From: Candidatus Competibacter phosphatis
Lineage (GTDB): Bacteria; Pseudomonadota; Gammaproteobacteria; Competibacterales; Competibacteraceae
Direction of reading: 5' to 3'
Assembly: GCF_012939995.1 (NCBI RefSeq)
Contig: NZ_SPMZ01000013.1
Span: 1-48,644 of the forward strand
Length of the DNA: 48,644 bases
The notes beneath the pieces were generated by a model that worked only from the letters and a program-made list of their open reading frames with translations, was not told the DNA's origin and made no database searches. Position 1 is the stretch's first letter; each line of letters opens with the position of its first letter. Shown here piece by piece: positions 17,734 through 26,685 of this stretch. Made by a program: the position numbers and the translations under genes.

Positions 17734-17949
17734 TATGAAATAAAGTCTGAATATGATTTTTCAGGTGGTATCCGTGGAAAGCACTATCGAGCCTACCAGC
17801 AAGGTACGAATGTTGTTCTTTTGGAACCCGATATTGCGGAGATCTTCAAGGATTCAGAAGCCGTAAATCATGCGCTGCGCATGCTCATGAATTTAGCGAG
17901 TGATGAGCTGAAGAGGAATCTGATAAAAAATTCAAGCAGACACTCGTAA
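17734..17949 (+). pseudogene. Small conserved ORF with no in-frame start codon
   Basis: The frame from 17734 to TAA 17949 encodes YEIKSEYDFSGGIRGKHYRA then YQQGTNVVLLEPDIAEIF and DSEAVNHALRMLMNLA. This matches a common small family with the pattern EYDFS...RGKYY...GTNVV.L.PDVA..F..SE.VN.ALR, often beside toxin-antitoxin genes; its function is not known to me. There is no ATG, GTG or TTG in frame near the beginning. One extra A in ATGAAAT (17736-17741) would create MKIKSEYDFS, so a homopolymer undercall or a true start loss is likely. Confidence 0.5.
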
Positions 17950-18010
17950 CTTCATGTTGCCCAGAAAAGATATTAACCTATTGTTTTTATTTTTATAAAT
18001 ACAAGAAGTG

Positions 18011-19273
18011 TCATCCCGGATCATCGCCATGCGGCGAGCTTGCTGCATAGATCGTCAGCTTCAGTTCCGCATCATCGAGCAATCGATATTCGGGTCTGCG
18101 ACCAGAAAGTCTTTCGCTCTCGGTAATGATAATGGGAACGCCTTCACCGCGTTTATCCATGATGAAACTGCGTTGACTACCAATGGCATTGACGTTCATC
18201 GGACAACGGGCCAATAAGGAACTCAGCAATTCGTTCCGAGCCGATTGACGTTCCGAAAGACTGTCGATCGTCATCGTGTTCGGAATCGTTCCCGGCGAGA
18301 AAAGCTCCAAGCGATCGGCGAAAAGATGTAGACGGATTCTGGAACCGTATATCGAATAATCGCGATGCGCTACCGCATTGACGACCGCCTCGAATACCGC
18401 ATTCATTGAAAACTGCGGTGTTTCGACGCGATTCGGCACCTTGACCGCATAAACTCGCATATTGCGCTCAATGAATTTACAGGCTTCCCGTATCTGTACA
18501 TCCAGTGGCCCGGTGATGTCTTTTGCATCCAATTGATAAGCGGCATTTCGCTCGGTGCCACGATAGCAAACAGCCTGAACATAAGCTGTTGCAAGGAATA
18601 CCTCTGGATGTTCGGTCGCCATCAACACGCCGCTGACGGTCGGACGTAAGATTCCATCTTCATCCTGGGCAACCAGCTTCATCTTCTCCAAAAATTCTTG
18701 ATCGTCGGCGGGCGAGAGCACTGTCCTGAATCGCCTCCACAACGATGCTTCAAGGATATCCGGCTTTGCGCTGACAATCGTTTGTTCATCGAAGCGGATC
18801 AGTCGGGCCTGACTTCGTTGCTGAAACAAGCGCGCCAGCACATCGGGTCTCATCGGTCGTTTGGAGCTGCCAATGCGGCGAAAATTGCCTCCCGGACTTC
18901 GATGCACGAACAAACTACGTGGGACATCGATACGCATGATCGCTTTTTCGCCACCATCCGCATCCGTGATTAAGGTTTTGCGGATTACGCAGTCCAAGGG
19001 TGGTTCGATCAGGTCGTTGCTGATTTCGCGCAGCCAAGCTTCGATGATGTCCAGCTTATCCTTGGGAACACCGCGAATGGCTTTCGATTGATCATCCACG
19101 CCGAGCAAGACAATGCCGGTATGGGTATTGGCCATCGCGGCAAGCTCGTCGGCCATGCTGTTGCGGTGGGGGCCGGTAATCCTATCGCCACTGAATTCGA
19201 CGGTTTTCAGTTCGAGGACCGAATCCTCGCCGAGGGCTATTTGTTTTAGGAGTTCCGTCGAAGGTTCAAGCAT
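18011..19273 (-). CDS. AlbA_2 domain / histidine-kinase-like ATP-binding protein
   Basis: 420 residues. The N-terminal AlbA_2 (Schlafen-type) domain, ~1-130, shows EDSVLELKTVEFSGDR, MADELAAMANTHTGIVLLGV and VPKDKLDIIEAWLREISND. A C-terminal GHKL-like ATPase domain follows from about 280, with FSMNAVFEAVVNAVAHRDYS (the N-box Asn), LELFSPGTIPNTMTID and GEGVPIIITE. This architecture is widespread in putative regulators and in some phage-defence loci; the biochemical role is unsettled. It ends the island that separates ubiUV from ubiT. Start ATG 19273 is 40 bp from the ubiT stop on the same strand, so ubiT transcription could continue into it. Confidence 0.85.
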   Translation of the reverse strand: MLEPSTELLKQIALGEDSVLELKTVEFSGDRITGPHRNSMADELAAMANTHTGIVLLGVDDQSKAIRGVPKDKLDIIEAWLREISNDLIEPPLDCVIRKTLITDADGGEKAIMRIDVPRSLFVHRSPGGNFRRIGSSKRPMRPDVLARLFQQRSQARLIRFDEQTIVSAKPDILEASLWRRFRTVLSPADDQEFLEKMKLVAQDEDGILRPTVSGVLMATEHPEVFLATAYVQAVCYRGTERNAAYQLDAKDITGPLDVQIREACKFIERNMRVYAVKVPNRVETPQFSMNAVFEAVVNAVAHRDYSIYGSRIRLHLFADRLELFSPGTIPNTMTIDSLSERQSARNELLSSLLARCPMNVNAIGSQRSFIMDKRGEGVPIIITESERLSGRRPEYRLLDDAELKLTIYAASSPHGDDPG

Positions 19274-19313
19274 CGATGCCAGCCACGCGTCGGGGGACGA
19301 TCAATTCGCGTGT

Positions 19314-19832
19314 TCAACCGCCGCTGAACCGCTCGTAAGCCCCCATCAGCCCATTGGCGGCCCGCAGCAGCGACGGCAATGGCCCGCCAGTCGCCTCCAG
19401 GTCCATCCCATCCAGCCAGTTCTTCAATTCCAGACCCAGTGCGGTATCGCCTTCCATGACCACCCGGCGGTTGAAAAACAGCGTGTCGGAATCCTCGCGG
19501 CGGGTGGCCAGCGCCAGAAAATCGTAGATCGTGCCACCGATGGTCAGCTCCGGCGATTGTCCGATCGGGCCGGGTACGAAGCCAGCAGCTCCGGCAAAGC
19601 GAATTCGGTATTCCACCTTGGCGTCGCGCACCTGAATCGCCAGTACCCGGTCACGCAGAAATTCGAACTCGCCCTCGCGGATGCTCGCGGCGAACAGCAC
19701 GTTCAGGGCCGTGATCAGCGCGATCGAATGCACCGGGCCGGGAATCAGTTTTAACGGCAGAGCGAACGGAGAGGGCAGGGTCGGGCGGCGTGGGGCTTGG
19801 AAACCGCTGGCGGTATCGACGGTGGCGTTCAT
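19314..19832 (-). CDS. ubiT: UbiT, SCP2-domain accessory factor
   Basis: 172 residues, close to E. coli UbiT (174). An SCP2-type lipid-binding domain covers ~40-150: LKLIPGPVHSIALITALNVL, GEFEFLRDRVLAIQVRD, SPELTIGGTIYDFLALATRR and EDSDTLFFNRRVVMEGDTAL. UbiT binds the isoprenoid intermediate for the UbiU-UbiV hydroxylases under anoxia. It shares the minus strand with rho just upstream (40 bp gap) and with the AlbA_2 gene. In many proteobacteria ubiT lies next to ubiUV; here an accessory island intervenes. Confidence 0.9.
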   Translation of the reverse strand: MNATVDTASGFQAPRRPTLPSPFALPLKLIPGPVHSIALITALNVLFAASIREGEFEFLRDRVLAIQVRDAKVEYRIRFAGAAGFVPGPIGQSPELTIGGTIYDFLALATRREDSDTLFFNRRVVMEGDTALGLELKNWLDGMDLEATGGPLPSLLRAANGLMGAYERFSGG

Positions 19833-19871
19833 GCGCTTACAGCAGGGTTGGGGAGTGGGGGAGAGTAGCGT

Positions 19872-21129
19872 TCAGCGCTTCATCGAATCGAAGAATTCCT
19901 TGTTGGTTTTGGTGCTCTTGAGTCGTTCCAACATGAATTCCATCGCTTGCAACTCGTCCATCGGGTGCAGCAGCTTGCGCAGTATCCACATCTTCTGCAG
20001 GTCGTCCGCCTCGGTCAGCAGTTCCTCGCGGCGGGTGCCGGAACGATTGATATCGATGGCCGGGAATACCCGCTTCTCGGAAATCCGCCGGTCGAGATGG
20101 ATTTCCATGTTGCCGGTGCCCTTGAATTCCTCGTAGATCACATCGTCCATGCGCGAGCCGGTGTCGATCAGCGCGGTGGCGAGGATGGTCAGCGAACCGC
20201 CTTCCTCGATGTTGCGCGCCGCGCCGAAAAAGCGTTTGGGTTTCTGCAGGGCGTTGGCATCCACGCCGCCGGTCAACACCTTGCCGGAGGCCGGCACCAC
20301 CGTGTTGTAGGCTCGCGCCAGCCGAGTAATGGAATCCAGCAGGATCACCACGTCGCGCTTGTGCTCGACCAGCCGCTTGGCCTTGTCGTTCACCATTTCC
20401 GCGACTTGCACATGACGGGTGGCCGGCTCGTCGAAGGTGCTGGCAATGACTTCGCCGCGTACCGAGCGCTGCATCTCGGTGACTTCCTCCGGCCGCTCGT
20501 CGATCAGTAGCACGATGAGATAGCACTCGGGATGGTTGGCGGCGATGCTCTGGGCGATGTTCTGCAACATCACGGTCTTGCCGGCCTTGGGTGGCGAGAC
20601 GATCAAGCCGCGCTGGCCTTTGCCGATGGGCGAGATCAAGTCGATCACCCGGGCGGTGATATCCTCGGTGCTGCCGTTGCCGCGCTCCAGCGACAGCCGC
20701 TCGTTGGCGTGCAGCGGCGTCAGATTCTCGAACAGCACCTTATTCTTGGACGCTTCCGGCGGCTCGAAATTGATGTCGCCGACCTTGAGCAGTGCAAAGT
20801 AGCGTTCGCCTTCCTTGGGCGGGCGAATCTTGCCGCTGACCGTGTCGCCGGTGCGCAGGTTGAAGCGGCGGATCTGGCTGGGGGAGACGTAGATGTCGTC
20901 GGGGCCGGCCAGATAGGAACTGTCGGCGGAGCGCAGGAAACCAAAGCCGTCCTGCAGAATTTCCAAGACACCGTCGCCGTAGATATCCTCGCCGTTCTTG
21001 GCCAGCGCCTTGAGAATCGCGAAGATCACATCTTGTTTACGGGACCGCGCCGTGCCTTCGAGCCTCAGTTCCTGCGCGATGGCGATCAGTTCGGCGGCGG
21101 ATTTCTTTTTTGAGTTCGGTCAGATTCAT
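19872..21129 (-). CDS. rho: Transcription termination factor Rho (one-base frameshift near the start)
   Basis: Hexameric RNA helicase ending transcription. The long frame starts at 21029 and lacks the N-terminal domain. Deleting one T from the plus-strand run T6 at 21106-21111 restores [20 protein letters not shown] from ATG 21129 and a 418-residue protein (E. coli 419). Motifs: [20 protein letters not shown] (RNA-binding domain), [15 protein letters not shown] (Walker A), [32 protein letters not shown] and [20 protein letters not shown]. Rho is normally essential, so this break is strong evidence for an assembly error. trxA lies upstream on the same strand, the usual trxA-rho order. Confidence 0.97.
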
Positions 21130-21262
21130 GGAAGCTACGTGCTCGGGGCGGCGGGCGCCGGCGGGGTGCGTCCGCGGAGAAGGGTCGGGGGTTCGCGTGT
21201 CGGGAAGCCAGCCGAGTTACGGCGGAGCGGGGTGTGGAATGATCGTTGTGACGGTATTTGAT

Positions 21263-21294
21263 CGCGGTGTGCTAGGTAAGCTAGCACGGCCGCG
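21263..21294 (-). other. Strong hairpin between trxA and rho
   Basis: Arms CGCGG/CCGCG and GTGCTAG/CTAGCAC are separated by small bulges and enclose a 5-nt loop. On the minus strand it follows trxA (stop at 21333). No U-run follows, so it does not look like a classical intrinsic terminator. It may be an attenuator-like or stabilising structure ahead of rho. Confidence 0.45.
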
Positions 21295-21332
21295 AAACGG
21301 CGTCCAGCCACGGGCGGGCGAACGCCGGAAGT

Positions 21333-21662
21333 TTAACGCAGATTGCTGTCGAGAAAGGCGGTTAGCTGCGATTTGGAAATGGCGCCAACCTTGGTGGCTT
21401 CGACGTTACCGTTGTGAAACAACATCAGGGTGGGGATGCCGCGGATGCCATACTTGGGCGGCGTACCCTGATTTTCGTCCACGTTCAGCTTGCAGATCTT
21501 GACCCGACCGGCGTACTCCCCGGCGATCTCGTCCAGAATCGGCGCGATCATCCGGCAGGGTCCGCACCACTCGGCCCAGTAGTCCACCAGGACCGGTTGT
21601 TCGGCCTTGAGTACTTCGGCCTCGAAGGTTTCGTCGGTGACATGCACAATTTGCTCGCTCAC
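21333..21662 (-). CDS. trxA: Thioredoxin 1
   Basis: 109 residues, same length as E. coli TrxA; reduces protein disulfides in the cytoplasm. The active site [15 protein letters not shown] is intact, with the cis-Pro loop [17 protein letters not shown] 21662 is chosen because GGAG lies ~9 bases upstream and the protein then begins [13 protein letters not shown]; the frame extends upstream but that sequence is Arg/Pro-rich and unlike any thioredoxin. It is oriented towards rho, as in many gammaproteobacteria, and diverges from rhlB. Confidence 0.97.
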   Translation of the reverse strand: MSEQIVHVTDETFEAEVLKAEQPVLVDYWAEWCGPCRMIAPILDEIAGEYAGRVKICKLNVDENQGTPPKYGIRGIPTLMLFHNGNVEATKVGAISKSQLTAFLDSNLR

Positions 21663-21929
21663 GGAAGGATCTCCGGTTCGGGATGGGAAGGGCGGCGGAC
21701 CGCTCGCGCGGGTTGGCGGATGCGCGAAGACGGATGGGTTACGGTATGGTCGGGAGGGTCCAGAAGGGGCCCACCGCCACGGCGCGGCCGCGAAAATCCA
21801 CGGCGCACGGCGTTCAACGGTGGATATTGTGGCAAAATAATCCATCGAGGCACAAATTTCTTTCGATATTCCGCCAAAATTCAAATGTGGTGCCCCCAAA
21901 CCCCGCTCATTCGGGATCATCCTTCACTC
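21663..21929. promoter_or_regulatory. Divergent trxA/rhlB intergenic region
   Basis: 267 bp hold the promoters of trxA (left) and rhlB (right). Open frames pass through on both strands but contain no recognisable protein. The AT-rich block around 21830-21890 (GTGGCAAAATAATC... and CAAATTTCTTTCGATATT) is the likeliest promoter zone. No exact -35/-10 pair could be chosen with confidence. Confidence 0.4.
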
Positions 21930-23192
21930 ATGCAAAAAGACCATTTGACTCATATCCCGTTTTCCTCGCTCGGCTTGAACGATGCGTTGCTGGAGAGCGT
22001 GGAGGACGCCGGTTTCGTTCACTGCACGCCGATTCAGGCCGCCACCTTGCCGCTGGCGATCCAGGGCCAGGATGTTGCCGGTCAGGCCCAAACCGGTACC
22101 GGCAAGACCGCCGCTTTTCTGTTGGCCGCCCTACACCACCTGATGGAAACCCCGGTTCCCGAAGGCGAGGTCGGTCCCTGGACCCTGGTGATTGCTCCCA
22201 CCCGCGAGTTGGCGGTGCAGATTCACCGCGATGCCGAGCTGCTGGGTCGTTACACCGGTCTCAAGTTCGCCGTGGTTTACGGCGGCACCGGCTACGATAG
22301 CCAACGCCGTCAGCTCGAAAGCGGCGTGGACGTGCTGATCGGTACGCCCGGTCGCCTGATCGACTACTACAAGCAGGGCGTCTACAAGCTGTCCAACATT
22401 GAGGTGGTGGTGCTGGACGAGGCCGATCGCATGTTCGATCTGGGCTTCATCGCCGATATCCGCTACCTGTTGCGCAAGATGCCACCCCCCGATCAGCGCA
22501 TCAACCTGCTGTTCTCCGCCACCCTGAGCAACCGGGTCATGGAATTGGCCTACGAGCACATGAACAACCCGCAGGTGGTGCGGATCGAAACCGAGCATGT
22601 GACCGCCGACAAGGTCCGCCAGGCGCTGTATCACGTTTCCGGTCACGACAAGATCCCGCTGCTGCTGGGGGTACTGCGCCAGCAGGCGCCCAAGCGCACC
22701 ATGATCTTCGTCAACACCAAGCGGGCGGCCGACCGGGTGACCGAGTACTTGCTCGGCAACGGTTATGAAGCCGGTGTGCTGTCGGGCGATATTCCCCAGC
22801 ACAAGCGCTTGCGTCTGCTGGAGGCGTTCCAGCGCGGCGAGTTGCCGATTCTGGTGGCCACCGACGTGGCGGCGCGCGGCCTGCACATCGCGGATGTGAC
22901 TCATGTGATCAACTTCGATCTGCCGCAGGAACGAGAAGACTATGTTCACCGTATCGGTCGCACCGCCCGCGTTGGTGCCAGCGGCGACGCCATCAGCTTC
23001 GCCTGCGAAGAGTATGTCTACTCGCTGCCGGAGATCGAGGACTTCATCGGCCAGAAAATTTCGGCGCTGCCGGTGACCGAGGATTTGCTGTTGGAGTACA
23101 AACCGCCCAAGCGACTGGAGCACCGCCGCCCGCCACCCGGCGGCGATCGTCCGCGCAACCGCACGCCGCACCGGCGACCGGCTCGTACTTGA
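21930..23192 (+). CDS. rhlB: ATP-dependent RNA helicase RhlB
   Basis: 420 residues. DEAD-box helicase that unwinds structured RNA for the degradosome. Motifs in order: Q motif region [27 protein letters not shown] (I), PTRELAVQI (Ia), TPGRLIDYY (Ib), [12 protein letters not shown] (II), LFSATLS (III), [12 protein letters not shown] (V) and [10 protein letters not shown] (VI). ATG 21930 begins [16 protein letters not shown]; frames upstream of it are non-coding. The basic tail ([19 protein letters not shown]) is as in RhlB. The trxA-rhlB divergent pair is typical of gammaproteobacteria. Confidence 0.95.
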   Translation: MQKDHLTHIPFSSLGLNDALLESVEDAGFVHCTPIQAATLPLAIQGQDVAGQAQTGTGKTAAFLLAALHHLMETPVPEGEVGPWTLVIAPTRELAVQIHRDAELLGRYTGLKFAVVYGGTGYDSQRRQLESGVDVLIGTPGRLIDYYKQGVYKLSNIEVVVLDEADRMFDLGFIADIRYLLRKMPPPDQRINLLFSATLSNRVMELAYEHMNNPQVVRIETEHVTADKVRQALYHVSGHDKIPLLLGVLRQQAPKRTMIFVNTKRAADRVTEYLLGNGYEAGVLSGDIPQHKRLRLLEAFQRGELPILVATDVAARGLHIADVTHVINFDLPQEREDYVHRIGRTARVGASGDAISFACEEYVYSLPEIEDFIGQKISALPVTEDLLLEYKPPKRLEHRRPPPGGDRPRNRTPHRRPART

Positions 23193-23219
23193 GCGAACGC
23201 TGATTAAGAGATGGGGAAT

Positions 23220-24746
23220 ATGACGGAAAGTCAGGCGCTCAGAGGCGGCGTGGCGAGCGGCCATCCGTGCGTCACCGCGGCGGCCTGCGACATCTTGCGT
23301 GTCGGCGGCAACGCTTTCGACGCGGCGGTGGCGGCCGGTTTCGCCGCCGCCGTGGCCGAGCCGGCACTGACCAGCCTCGGCGGTGGCGGTTTTCTGCTGG
23401 CCCGTACCGCACAGGGGCGGGCGATGTTATTCGATTTTTTTGTGGATACACCGGGGCGGGGTTTGCAGCCCAGCCAGTTGGAGCCGCACTTTCTGCCGGT
23501 TACGGTGCGCTTTCCCGGCAGCGAGCAGGTCTTCAACGCCGGCATGGGCTCGGTGGCGGTGCCTGGTGTGTTGCGCGGTTATTTGCATGTCCACCGGCGT
23601 CTGGGGCGCCTGCCGCTGCGCGAGGTGCTGGCGCCGGCCGTCGGACTGGCGCGCGACGGAGTCGCGATCAATGCCAAGCAGGCTTATTTTTTGGATCTGC
23701 TGGTGCCGATCCTGACCCTGACCGCCGCTGGGCGGACGCTGTTTCAGCCGGGCGGGCGCTATCTGGGCGAGGGCGATGTGTATCGCAACCCGGAACTGGC
23801 GGCATTTCTGGAAACTCTGCCGCTTGAGGGCGAGCGGGAGTTCTACGAAGGCGAGCTGGCTCGTCGCCTTATCTTCGATATGAACGAAAGCGGCGGTTTG
23901 CTGACTGCGGCCGATCTGGCGGCCTACCGGGTGATCGAGCGAAAGCCGCTGCCAGTGGATTATCGCGGTTGCCGGTTGCTGACCAACCCGCCGCCTTCCT
24001 TCGGGGGTTCGCTGATCGCCCTGTCGCTGCGCCTGCTGGAAGCGCGCGACGTGGCCAAACTCGGTTTCGGTTCGCCAGCTCACTTGGCGCTGCTGGTGGC
24101 GGTGATGGAGGAGGTGGATCGCCGCCGTGCCGAAGGCTATCTCAGTCCGGCCGATCTGAGCGGGTCGGGCTTGAACGAAAGCATGGAGCGGGTACGCACC
24201 GCGTCCGGCGGCACTACCCACGTCAGCGTCTGCGATGCCGAAGGCAACGCCGCCAGCATGACCACCTCCAACGGTGAGGGTTCCGGTTACTGTGTGCCTG
24301 GTACCGGGATCATGCTGAACAATATGATGGGTGAGGACGATCTTCATCCAGAGGGCTTTCACGTCAGCCCGCCGGGCATGCGGGTAGCCTCGATGATGGC
24401 GCCGTCGTTACTGCTGAGCGACGATCGGGTCCAGTTGGTTCTGGGCAGTGGCGGCAGCAAACGCATTCGCACCGCCATGTTGCAGGTGATCGGCAACGTG
24501 GTGGATTTCGCCATGAGCCCGCGTGCCGCAGTCGAGGCACCACGCCTGCACTGGGATGGTCAGCACGCGCAGGTGGAGCCGGGCTTCGCCGAGGCGGCGC
24601 TGGTGGATCTGGCGGCGCGCTGGCCGCTCAACCGCTGGCCGGTGCAGGATGTGTACTTCGGCGGGGTCCATGCGGTGGCTCCCGACGGTCAGGGAGCCGG
24701 TGACCCACGGCGAGGCGGGCATGCGGCGGTGCTTGATCGCGCTTAA
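23220..24746 (+). CDS. ggt: Gamma-glutamyltransferase family protein
   Basis: 508 residues from ATG 23220 (GGGG just upstream; ATG 23211 is an alternative). Ntn hydrolase that self-cleaves to form large and small subunits. The small subunit would begin at the Thr of GGTTHVSVCDAEGNAASMTT, followed by GTGIMLNNMMGEDDL. Large-subunit landmarks are GVASGHPCVTAAACDILRVG, FDAAVAAGFAAAVAEP and GGGGFLLARTA. No signal peptide is visible, so it may be cytoplasmic, unlike E. coli Ggt. The physiological substrate could be glutathione or another gamma-glutamyl compound. It is 27 bp after rhlB. Confidence 0.9.
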   Translation: MTESQALRGGVASGHPCVTAAACDILRVGGNAFDAAVAAGFAAAVAEPALTSLGGGGFLLARTAQGRAMLFDFFVDTPGRGLQPSQLEPHFLPVTVRFPGSEQVFNAGMGSVAVPGVLRGYLHVHRRLGRLPLREVLAPAVGLARDGVAINAKQAYFLDLLVPILTLTAAGRTLFQPGGRYLGEGDVYRNPELAAFLETLPLEGEREFYEGELARRLIFDMNESGGLLTAADLAAYRVIERKPLPVDYRGCRLLTNPPPSFGGSLIALSLRLLEARDVAKLGFGSPAHLALLVAVMEEVDRRRAEGYLSPADLSGSGLNESMERVRTASGGTTHVSVCDAEGNAASMTTSNGEGSGYCVPGTGIMLNNMMGEDDLHPEGFHVSPPGMRVASMMAPSLLLSDDRVQLVLGSGGSKRIRTAMLQVIGNVVDFAMSPRAAVEAPRLHWDGQHAQVEPGFAEAALVDLAARWPLNRWPVQDVYFGGVHAVAPDGQGAGDPRRGGHAAVLDRA

Positions 24747-24793
24747 GAAACTGGCATTCTTGGAAACTGGTATTGGCATCGTGGAGTAACTAC

Positions 24794-25981
24794 ATGGACC
24801 TAAAGGAATATTTGTTGATTCTGGCCCGTCGAGACGGTTCCGATATTTATTTGAGCGTGGGTGCGCCGCCTTGTGCCAAGTTTCAAGGGGTATTGCGCGC
24901 GCTGGACAAGGAGCCACTGCCTCATGGTCGAGTCAAGGAAATTGCCTATTCGATACTGAATCCAGAGCAAATCAAGGAGTTCGAGAAGACACTGGAACTG
25001 AATTTGGCGATCAGCGAGTCTGGGGTGGGGCGATTTCGAGTCAATATCTTCAAACAGCGTGGCGAAGTGTCGATGGTGATTCGCAACATCAAGACCGACT
25101 TGCCCAACGTCAAGGATTTGGGGTTGCCGCCGGTTTTGACCGAGGTGATCATGTCCAAGCGCGGACTGATCCTGTTCGTCGGCGGTACCGGTTCGGGTAA
25201 GTCCACTTCGTTGGCGGCGCTGATCGATCATCGCAACACCCATAGCGGTGGGCATATCATCACCATCGAGGATCCCATCGAATTCATCCACCGTCACAAG
25301 CGTTCCATCGTCAACCAGCGCGAGGTTGGCGTGGATACGCTCAGCTATGCTGACGCCCTGAAGAACACCTTGCGACAGGCCCCGGACGTCATTCTGATCG
25401 GTGAAATCCGCGACCGAGAGACCATGGAGCATGCGTTGGCGTTCGCGGAAACCGGCCATCTGGCGATTTCCACCCTGCACGCCAACAGTGCCAATCAGGC
25501 GCTGGATCGGATCATCAACTTCTTTCCCGAGGAGCGGCGTCCGCAATTGCTCACCGATCTGTCGGCCAATCTGCGGGCTTTCGTTTCACAGCGATTGATC
25601 CCGACGGTGGATGGCAAACGGGTGGCGGCGATCGAGATTCTGCTGCATTCACCGATGGTGGAGACGCTGATCAAGCGCGGTGAGGTGGCCGGGCTCAAGG
25701 AGATCATGGAGAAGGCCACCGGGATGGGGATGCAGACTTTCGATCAGGCACTGTTCGAGTTGCATAAGGCCGGCAAGATCAGTTTCGAGGAGGCGATCAA
25801 GAATGCCGATTCCGCCAACAACCTGCGGTTACGGATCAACCTCTCTGGTGAGGCGCCGGGCGCAGAGAAGCCGGGCGGCATGGGGTTGTCGCTGGAAGCG
25901 CTGGCGGAACCCGAGGAGGAAGAGAAGCCTGTGCCAGGGGTAGCGAGTCCACGCACTCCGCCGCGTCCTGGGGTCGGCTAG
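24794..25981 (+). CDS. pilU: Type IV pilus retraction ATPase PilU
   Basis: 395 residues from ATG 24794, preceded by GTGGAG. PilT/PilU family AAA+ hexamer of the inner-membrane pilus base: FVGGTGSGKSTSL (Walker A), IEDPIEFIHRHKRSIVNQRE (Asp box), VILIGEIRDRETMEHALAFA (Walker B), ETGHLAISTLHANSANQALD (His box). The acidic/Pro-rich C-terminal extension and the NLAISESGVGRFRVN segment favour PilU over PilT. pilT is not seen adjacent. PilU usually supports PilT-driven retraction. Confidence 0.92.
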   Translation: MDLKEYLLILARRDGSDIYLSVGAPPCAKFQGVLRALDKEPLPHGRVKEIAYSILNPEQIKEFEKTLELNLAISESGVGRFRVNIFKQRGEVSMVIRNIKTDLPNVKDLGLPPVLTEVIMSKRGLILFVGGTGSGKSTSLAALIDHRNTHSGGHIITIEDPIEFIHRHKRSIVNQREVGVDTLSYADALKNTLRQAPDVILIGEIRDRETMEHALAFAETGHLAISTLHANSANQALDRIINFFPEERRPQLLTDLSANLRAFVSQRLIPTVDGKRVAAIEILLHSPMVETLIKRGEVAGLKEIMEKATGMGMQTFDQALFELHKAGKISFEEAIKNADSANNLRLRINLSGEAPGAEKPGGMGLSLEALAEPEEEEKPVPGVASPRTPPRPGVG

Positions 25982-25983
25982 GC

Positions 25984-26595
25984 GTGGCGGCGGTCGATTC
26001 CTCGTCCATCCTCAAGGTGCCGATTTGGGTCAGGGGACTCATTTTCGACTGCGACGGTACCTTGGCCGATACCTTGCCCACCCACTATGCGGCTTGGGAA
26101 GAAACCTTCGCCGCGTTGGGCTTGGCATGTCCGCTGGAATTCCTGATCCGGCACAACGGCAAGCCCACCGCGCTGATCGTGGCGTTGTACAACGTGGAAT
26201 TCGGTCAGCAGGTCGATGTGGAACGATTTACCGCCGACAAGGAGCGGCGGACCTTGGCGCGACTGCGGCGGGTGCGGCCCATGGAGCCCGTGGCGGCGCT
26301 GGCGCGGCGTTACCATGGCCAGATGCCGATGGCGGTGGTGTCCGGCAGCAACCGCGCCAATGTGGAGCAGACGCTACGGGCGATTGGTGTGCGAGAGTTA
26401 TTTCTGGCGGTGCTGACCGCCGATGACGGCTTGCCGCCGAAACCCGAGCCCGATCTGTTCCTGGAAGCGGCGTGCCGGATCGGCATCGAACCTTGCTATT
26501 GCCAGGTGTTTGAGGACGCCGACGCCGGTCTGGAGGCCGCCCGCCGCGCCGGCATGCTGGCGACCGATGTCCGGCCGATCGTGGGCGGTTATTGA
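25984..26595 (+). CDS. HAD-superfamily phosphatase (beta-phosphoglucomutase-like)
   Basis: 203 residues from GTG 25984, two bases after pilU, so translationally coupled. HAD motifs: LIFDCDGTLADTLP (nucleophile Asp), AVVSGSNRANVE (motif II Ser), KPEPDLFLEAA (motif III Lys) and FEDADAGLEAARRAGM (motif IV Asp pair). The small alpha-helical cap follows motif I as in subfamily IA. Substrate is uncertain; sugar phosphates are typical for this group. Confidence 0.88.
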   Translation: MAAVDSSSILKVPIWVRGLIFDCDGTLADTLPTHYAAWEETFAALGLACPLEFLIRHNGKPTALIVALYNVEFGQQVDVERFTADKERRTLARLRRVRPMEPVAALARRYHGQMPMAVVSGSNRANVEQTLRAIGVRELFLAVLTADDGLPPKPEPDLFLEAACRIGIEPCYCQVFEDADAGLEAARRAGMLATDVRPIVGGY

Positions 26596-26656
26596 CGGAT
26601 GGATCCGACGAGGTAAACCGCGCGCGACTGCACGTAAAGGTTGCCTCAGTCCGTTA

Positions 26657-26679
26657 TAAACCCCACGGTGCGGGGTTTA
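26657..26679. terminator. Bidirectional hairpin terminator between the HAD gene and prlC
   Basis: TAAACCCC-ACGGTGC-GGGGTTTA: 8-bp perfect stem, 7-nt loop, flanked by convergent gene ends at 26595 and 26686. The A/T ends provide short U-runs in both directions. Position and shape fit an intrinsic terminator serving both genes. Confidence 0.65.
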
Positions 26680-26685
26680 CGGTAC

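Noticed and set aside
19872..21129. Programmed frameshift in rho
   Set aside because: No known precedent in rho and the same +1 pattern occurs in five unrelated genes; assembly error is simpler.
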